Shown here: positions 39,722 through 44,461 of the stretch, in pieces
Numbering within the stretch: the first letter of the stretch is position 1
Layout: each line of letters opens with the position of its first letter
DNA from: a virus
Virus record (IMG/VR): IMGVR_UViG_3300009154_002012
Location: 1-44,461 of that record
DNA length: 44,461 bases
Direction: 5' to 3' (one strand)
Made by a program: the position numbers and the translations under genes
The notes under the pieces: model-generated
The model's database searches: none
Told to the model about the DNA's origin: nothing
Seen by the model: only the letters and a program-made list of their open reading frames with translations

Positions 39722-40269
39722 TTATTGATATAGGATCAGGTCCATGGCCTAAACCAGATGCACACATTCGTATGGACTTCAACGATTGGCCTGGTGTGAA
39801 TTGTAAACATGATTTGTTAGAGACACCTTATCCATTTGGTGATGAAGTGTTTTCAAAGGCATACATGGGTGATGTAATTGAACACATCTACATTTTCGAT
39901 ATAGATAGAGTACTAACAGAAGTACATCGTATTCTGAAGAAAGATGCAGTCTTTGAAGTTGTTGTGCCTGATGCACGATGGATTTTTGAAAGAGTTGTTA
40001 AGGGTGATTGGAAAGAAAAAACAAATGCTGGTTGGTTGAATCAATCAGATGATGATTGGAAAAATGCAATGTCATATTTGTTTGGTGGTTTCCATAACAA
40101 AGAAGAATACAAAATGCCAGGCATGGGGCATGTAAATGCATTTGATACAGACTCACTTAAAAAGTTGTTAGAGAAGAATGGTTTTGTAAATTGTCGTAGA
40201 GTACCTGATACTCGTAATCCAGAACCTGCGGCTGGTTCAATATTGAAAATGATTTGTGAAAAAGGTTAA
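39718..40269 (+). CDS. SAM-dependent methyltransferase (type 11-like)
   Basis: This short class I methyltransferase (183 residues) opens directly with motif I (IIDIGSGPWPKPDAHIRMDFN), lacks an N-terminal cap, and has AYMGDVIEHIYIFDIDRVLTEVHRILKKDAVFEVVVP typical of type 11 enzymes (D-V-I-E-H as motif post I). It likely methylates a sugar or lipid intermediate made in this operon, but the substrate is not known. It overlaps its upstream neighbour by four bases. Confidence 0.75.
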   Translation: MIIDIGSGPWPKPDAHIRMDFNDWPGVNCKHDLLETPYPFGDEVFSKAYMGDVIEHIYIFDIDRVLTEVHRILKKDAVFEVVVPDARWIFERVVKGDWKEKTNAGWLNQSDDDWKNAMSYLFGGFHNKEEYKMPGMGHVNAFDTDSLKKLLEKNGFVNCRRVPDTRNPEPAAGSILKMICEKG

Positions 40270-40271
40270 TT

Positions 40272-41240
40272 ATGAAAAAGACAGCATTTGTAACAGGCAT
40301 CACTGGTCAAGATGGACCATATCTTGCAAAGTTTTTACTGAGTAAAGGATATCATGTATATGGATTGATGAAACGATATTCAAATCCTAATACAGACAAT
40401 CTAAAATTTCTAAACATTGAAAACGATATTGAGTTAGTGACTGGTGATATCACTGATGAAAATTCTATGAGTCATTTAGTCAAGTCAATCAGACCGGATG
40501 AATTCTATAATCTTGCAGCACAAAGTTTTGTTGGTTCTAGTTGGGACTTGAATAAGTTAACAACAGAAGTAAATGCAATCGGTCCTCTAAATATTCTCAA
40601 TTCGATTAGATTACATAATCCAGAAACACGATTCTATCAGGCAAGCACAAGTGAGATGTATGGTAATGCAAAAGACAATCATCAAGATGAAACAACTCCA
40701 TTCCATCCAAGAAGTCCATATGGTGTCGCAAAACTATATGCGTATTGGATTACAGTAAACTTCCGTGAGAGCTACAGTCTACACGCTTCTAATGGTATTT
40801 TGTTTAACCATGAATCACCCATCCGCGGAAAAGAATTTGTCACAAGAAAGATTACGGATGGTGTTGCACGAATAAAATTAGGTCTTGCAGATAAGATTAC
40901 ACTTGGTAATTTAGATTCTAAACGTGATTGGGGATTTGCAGGTGATTTCGTTGAGGCTATGTGGATGATGACACAACAAAAAGAACCTGGTGATTATGTT
41001 GTATCTACAAATGAATGTCATTCGATTTATGAATTCTTAGACTGTGCATTTAATCATGTCGGTATCACAGATTGGAAACAATATATTGCAAGTGACCCAA
41101 GATTCAAACGTCCTGCTGAATTGAATGTTCTTCGTGGTAACAATACCAAAGCGATAGAGACTTTAGGATGGCAAAACAAAACATCGTTTGAAGAATTAGT
41201 TAAGATGATGGTTGATGCAGATATAGAACGATTGAAATGA
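40272..41240 (+). CDS. gmd: GDP-mannose 4,6-dehydratase
   Basis: Gmd turns GDP-mannose into GDP-4-keto-6-deoxymannose, the branch point to GDP-fucose, GDP-rhamnose and related sugars. NADP binding is FVTGITGQDGPYLAKFLL; the sugar-binding block is ASTSEMYGN; catalytic Y-G-V-A-K lies in HPRSPYGVAKLYAYW; FNHESPIRGKEFVTRKI and RDWGFAGDFVEAMW are Gmd hallmarks. Length is 322 residues, slightly shorter than bacterial Gmd (about 350-370). It is the clearest enzyme of this cluster and defines its chemistry. Confidence 0.95.
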   Translation: MKKTAFVTGITGQDGPYLAKFLLSKGYHVYGLMKRYSNPNTDNLKFLNIENDIELVTGDITDENSMSHLVKSIRPDEFYNLAAQSFVGSSWDLNKLTTEVNAIGPLNILNSIRLHNPETRFYQASTSEMYGNAKDNHQDETTPFHPRSPYGVAKLYAYWITVNFRESYSLHASNGILFNHESPIRGKEFVTRKITDGVARIKLGLADKITLGNLDSKRDWGFAGDFVEAMWMMTQQKEPGDYVVSTNECHSIYEFLDCAFNHVGITDWKQYIASDPRFKRPAELNVLRGNNTKAIETLGWQNKTSFEELVKMMVDADIERLK

Positions 41241-42199
41241 AAAAAATATTATACGTAGTTCACAGATACGCACCTTATCCTGGTGGTTCAGAAAACCATA
41301 CAAGAGATTTGGCTGAAGAAACTCTAAGTCGAGGTCATCAAGTTGCTGTATTTACAGGTGAACACAAAGGTGATTGGAATGGAGTTCATGTAACAAGTGA
41401 CACTGCCATATTTAACTATCCATGGGACTTAGTTGTTGTTCATGGTGGTGATGTTGGTATTCAAAATCTTGTTCTTGTAAACATCAAAAATTTACCATAT
41501 CCAGTATTGTATTACATAATCAAACCATCAGAAAGTGCTGTGTGTTTGCAAGCACTGAATGACGCAAAATGGGTTGGTTGTGGAACACCACAAGACTGGG
41601 ATCATGTAATGAAACATGGTGCATTGAGTAGAAGTGTTAAGATTAATCTAAGTGTAAATGAAGCACATGCGATTGGTCGACCAGGTTTCCGTGAGAGATA
41701 TGGCATCAAAACAAAGAATATGTTCCTATCATGCGGTGGATATTGGCCACATAAAGGCATGAAAGAGTTAGCAAAATTGTTTAGTATACTGAACATTCCT
41801 GATACAACATTAGTTTTGACTGGTTATGATAATAGACATGATTTGATGCCAGAAGAATCTGAGTTTATTAAACCTCTAATGCTTGAAGACAAGGCAGAAG
41901 TTGCTGATGCAATGAAAGAAGCAGACCTGTATATCATGCACTCATTTGAAGAAGGCTTCGGTCTTGTTCTTGTAGAATCTATGCTCAATCATACACCATG
42001 GGTTGCAAGAGATATTGCTGGTGCAACCATGATGAAAGAATTTGGTAAAACCTATACGAATGACAAAGAATTGTCTGACTATCTTGTCAATTTTAAACGA
42101 CCAGATGACGAAAAACTTGATAATGCATACGAATATGCCGTTCATAATCACACCACAAAGAGTTCTGTAGACGCAATTTTAAAGCTGATAAATTACTAA
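41237..42199 (+). CDS. Glycosyltransferase group 1 (GT4-like)
   Basis: This is a GT-B retaining transferase of the group 1 type. VVHRYAPYPGGSENHTRDLAEE is the usual N-terminal signature of GT4 enzymes; the conserved donor-site E-x7-E appears as E-E-G-F-G-L-V-L-V-E near residue 237. It lies last in the operon with a four-base overlap to gmd, so it probably adds the GDP-derived 6-deoxysugar to a glycan on the virion or host surface. Length is 320 residues. Confidence 0.88.
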   Translation: MKKILYVVHRYAPYPGGSENHTRDLAEETLSRGHQVAVFTGEHKGDWNGVHVTSDTAIFNYPWDLVVVHGGDVGIQNLVLVNIKNLPYPVLYYIIKPSESAVCLQALNDAKWVGCGTPQDWDHVMKHGALSRSVKINLSVNEAHAIGRPGFRERYGIKTKNMFLSCGGYWPHKGMKELAKLFSILNIPDTTLVLTGYDNRHDLMPEESEFIKPLMLEDKAEVADAMKEADLYIMHSFEEGFGLVLVESMLNHTPWVARDIAGATMMKEFGKTYTNDKELSDYLVNFKRPDDEKLDNAYEYAVHNHTTKSSVDAILKLINY

Positions 42200-42233
42200 A
42201 TAGAGCATTAATCAACTGCTGTAGAGGCGGAGA

Positions 42234-44461
42234 ATGAAATTTAGAGAATTTATTAGCGAAAATAAAGAGGTGCATCATGTCATGGCGTTTGGCCGCATGT
42301 CTCCTCCTACTACAGGGCATGAAGTCCTTGTAAACAAAGTTAAAGAAGTCGCTGACAAAGTTGGCGGCAATCACAGCGTAGTCCTATCCCACACACAAGA
42401 TAAAGATAAGAATCCACTATCTTCTGCTGATAAACTCAAACACGCAAAAAGATTCTTCCCAAAAACAAACCTCTCTACATCCAGTAAAGAGTCACCTACA
42501 TTTCTTTCTCATGCAGAGAAGTTACACAAACAAGGTGTAACTCATTTACACATGGTCGCAGGTTCTGACCGTGTTCCAGAATACAAAAAGAAACTTGCAC
42601 AGTACAATGGTACAGGCGAAGGCAAGTTATATAACTTCAAAAAGATAACAGTACATTCCGCAGGTGAAAGAGACCCTGATGCAGAAGGTACTACAGGCAT
42701 GTCTGCATCTAAAATGCGTAGTCATGCATCTTCTGGTAATTTCAAAGAATTCAAAAAAGGTGTACCTGCACATGTACCTGAACATCATGCAAAAGAAATG
42801 TTTGCTGATGTGCGTAAAGGTATGCAAATCAAAGAGAGTATCAATGAAGAATTTGAATCTCTTTTGTTTGAAGGTGTACATGACAAAGCAATATTTAAAG
42901 TAGTATTTCTAGCAGGCGGACCAGGTTCTGGTAAAGACTATGTGCTAGATAATACACTTGCAGGCCATGGAATGACAGAGATGAATTCTGATAAGGCACT
43001 TGAGTTCTTAATGGACAAACAAGGTCTTGATAAGACTATGCCTGCATCAGAAGAAGAAAAAAGAAATCTCACCCGTGGTAAAGCAAAGAGTATGACTGAA
43101 TTGCGCCAACGACTTGCGATTCTAGGTCGCAATGGTTTGATTATCAATGGCACAGGTGATGACATAGAAAAAGTCACAAAGATTAAAGAGAAACTAGAAG
43201 AAGTTGGTTATGAATCATCAATGGTTCTAGTTAATACTGCTGATGAAGTATCTAAACAACGAAACATAGAACGTGGTCAACGTGGTGGTCGTACAGTACC
43301 AGAAAACATTCGTAAAGAAAAATGGGACAACGTACAACAAGGACGCCCTGAGTTTGCAAAGTTGTTTGGTGATAACTACATGGAGTTTGATAACTCTGAA
43401 GATTTAAGAAATGCACCACCTGATGTAGTCAAAGCTAAAAAAGATGAGATGCTTCAGATGTACACAAAGGTGCAACAGTTCGTAGCACAACCACCAAGTA
43501 ATCCTGTTGCATCAGCCTGGATTGCTATGGAGATGCAAAAGAAAGATACACTACCAATATCAAAAGATGGCGCAGAGAAGACTGCACATCCAGATTCAGG
43601 TGCGGCTAAAGAAGCTCGCAGAATGGGTTTGAAGTATTATGGTTTTGGTAGATATGGTAAAGATGGTAAGACAACACATAGAGTTGTGCATGATAAACTC
43701 GTTGAGGTTGAAAAAGAAGCACATAAAGAACCTAATGTTCCAACCTCAGGAAGTTCAACGAAGAAATCAGAACCTAAAAAAGTCAATGAAGAATTTGAGT
43801 CTTTCTTATCTGAATCAGAAGATGAATTATTTACAGAAGAAAAGAAGGTCAAACTATTGCGTGGTAATGATGGTAAAACAAGAGTGTTCTTGCTTCGCCG
43901 TTCAGCTGCAAAAGAATCCCATCTGCGTGGTGGTGAAGTAATGAAACATCCAAAAGGTTATGTAATTAAAATAAAAGAGGAGAATGACAATGTTGAGACT
44001 ACTAAAGAGCTTCTTGAGCAACGCCAAGGAACCAAAACCATTAGAGACATCCTTACCGAAGGCAGAATTGCCAACAGAGGAATTGAAAGTGGAAACTACA
44101 ACTTCACCCCAGCCGCAGACAGCATCGGTGTCAACAGTACAGAACAAGGTCAAGGTGAATCCAAACCGTACAAAGAAAAAATCACCATCAACCAAATCCG
44201 CACCAAGCAAAAAGCAGCCCTCCAAAACCACCAAGAAAGTATCGACAAAGGCATAGAGTCTGGTCTTTCAATGGCGAGTTCTGGTGAAAACTTAGCACGC
44301 CCATCTGGTGAAAAGATTGACTTGAAAAGAAAAGGCAAGTCAACTAGTATTCCAGAATCAATTGGTGCTGGTGGTGAAGATGCAACATCAACTTCAGATA
44401 ATAATGAATTAGAGTTGAAAAGAAAAGGCATCAATCTAAAAACATTCAAAGCAAACAGGTC
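42234..44461 (+). CDS. Multidomain protein: nucleotidyltransferase, P-loop kinase and more, 3' end missing
   Basis: The frame stays open to the window end (742 complete codons plus). Domain 1 (about 13-200) is a phage nucleotidyltransferase: FGRMSPPTTGHEVLV (T-x-G-H) and GMSASKMRSH. Domain 2 (about 222-510) is a P-loop kinase-like part with GGPGSGK (228-234). The N-terminus MKFREFISEN resembles the T4 capsid-targeting peptide. Related linkers N-E-E-F-E-S-L-L-F-E (204-213) and N-E-E-F-E-S-F-L-S-E (518-527) separate the domains, each containing an (L/I)-x-E site. A Lys/Gly-rich tail follows. Packaging and processing by the prohead protease is inference. Confidence 0.7.
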   Translation, partial: MKFREFISENKEVHHVMAFGRMSPPTTGHEVLVNKVKEVADKVGGNHSVVLSHTQDKDKNPLSSADKLKHAKRFFPKTNLSTSSKESPTFLSHAEKLHKQGVTHLHMVAGSDRVPEYKKKLAQYNGTGEGKLYNFKKITVHSAGERDPDAEGTTGMSASKMRSHASSGNFKEFKKGVPAHVPEHHAKEMFADVRKGMQIKESINEEFESLLFEGVHDKAIFKVVFLAGGPGSGKDYVLDNTLAGHGMTEMNSDKALEFLMDKQGLDKTMPASEEEKRNLTRGKAKSMTELRQRLAILGRNGLIINGTGDDIEKVTKIKEKLEEVGYESSMVLVNTADEVSKQRNIERGQRGGRTVPENIRKEKWDNVQQGRPEFAKLFGDNYMEFDNSEDLRNAPPDVVKAKKDEMLQMYTKVQQFVAQPPSNPVASAWIAMEMQKKDTLPISKDGAEKTAHPDSGAAKEARRMGLKYYGFGRYGKDGKTTHRVVHDKLVEVEKEAHKEPNVPTSGSSTKKSEPKKVNEEFESFLSESEDELFTEEKKVKLLRGNDGKTRVFLLRRSAAKESHLRGGEVMKHPKGYVIKIKEENDNVETTKELLEQRQGTKTIRDILTEGRIANRGIESGNYNFTPAADSIGVNSTEQGQGESKPYKEKITINQIRTKQKAALQNHQESIDKGIESGLSMASSGENLARPSGEKIDLKRKGKSTSIPESIGAGGEDATSTSDNNELELKRKGINLKTFKANR
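43984..44256 (+). CDS. Possible gene embedded in another frame of the large protein
   Basis: A 90-residue frame begins MTMLRLLKSFLSNAKEPK and continues as a proline-, serine- and lysine-rich tail. It has a strong ribosome binding site (AGAGGAG, 43975-43981) and third-codon A/T preference like other genes, whereas the host frame in this stretch uses unusual C-ending codons. G+C is about 50% in 44041-44140, higher than nearby. Either a truly overlapping gene or a chance by-product of low-complexity coding; I favour the former slightly. Confidence 0.42.
   Translation: MTMLRLLKSFLSNAKEPKPLETSLPKAELPTEELKVETTTSPQPQTASVSTVQNKVKVNPNRTKKKSPSTKSAPSKKQPSKTTKKVSTKA

Noticed and set aside
42664-42903. 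79-residue + strand frame inside the large multidomain protein
   Set aside because: No ribosome binding site; the main frame carries the conserved GMSASKMR motif there, so this is a shadow.

Overview
This window is one continuous piece of a T4-like myovirus (tailed phage) genome, AT-rich (mostly about 35% GC in the stretches I counted), with every recognisable gene on the + strand. The assignment rests on a large set of T4 orthologues that can be read directly from the proteins: gp22, gp23, gp19, UvsY, UvsW, gp55, gp47, gp46, gp45, gp44, gp62, RegA, gp43, UvsX and gp41. The accessory genes (peptide deformylase, Hsp20, MoxR/CobS-like ATPase, MazG-like protein, dCMP deaminase, 2OG-Fe(II) oxygenase-like protein and a sugar-nucleotide cluster) are the kind carried by aquatic T4-like phages. 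The host cannot be named from this sequence; no photosynthesis gene is present.

Layout. (1) 1-2.5 kb: late head and tail genes 22 (cut by the window edge), 23 and 19, with a strong terminator and a T4-type late promoter (TATAAATA) between 23 and 19. (2) 2.5-8.9 kb: recombination and late transcription: uvsY, an HNH homing endonuclease that has entered between uvsY and uvsW, uvsW, a small Sm-like protein, gp55, gp47 and gp46. (3) 8.9-18.2 kb: peptide deformylase, GNAT acetyltransferase, a DNA methyltransferase, a zincin/VWA protein with its MoxR partner, a small DNA-binding protein with layered regulation, a glycosyltransferase, an unknown gene behind a run of hairpins, and a nucleotide pyrophosphohydrolase. 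(4) 18.2-32.6 kb: replisome genes (45, 44, 62, regA, 43, uvsX, 41) with small inserts: a Tat-signal protein, membrane proteins, Hsp20 behind a structured RNA, nucleotide-metabolism genes and a second methyltransferase. (5) 32.6-35.6 kb: a nuclease-like gene with its own promoters, a nucleotidyltransferase-like protein with a T4-type capsid-targeting N-terminus, and two small genes. (6) 35.6-42.2 kb: a tightly overlapping surface-sugar operon (GDP-mannose dehydratase, epimerase, cytidylyltransferase-cupin fusion, glycosyltransferases, methyltransferases). (7) 42.2 kb to the end: a long multidomain protein, cut by the window edge, that also begins with a capsid-targeting-like peptide.

How it works together. 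Most genes overlap by 1-8 bases, so translation is probably coupled in long operons. Host sigma70-like promoters (consensus near GCTTGACA, 16-17 bp, TATACT) start several middle blocks, and TATAAATA boxes mark late units served by gp55 with the gp45 clamp. Several -10 elements lie only 5-7 bases before an ATG that has no ribosome binding site, suggesting leaderless messages.

The points most worth a second look are: two proteins that appear built for packaging into the head and delivery with the DNA, one of them arranged like a protease-cleaved polyprotein; a GC-rich pseudoknotted RNA with two mutually exclusive folds before hsp20; a row of five hairpins before an unknown gene; and a MoxR-VWA-metalloprotease pair with matching control elements. 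No stretch over 300 bases lacks a gene; the longest gaps (about 90-160 bases) hold the regulatory elements listed.
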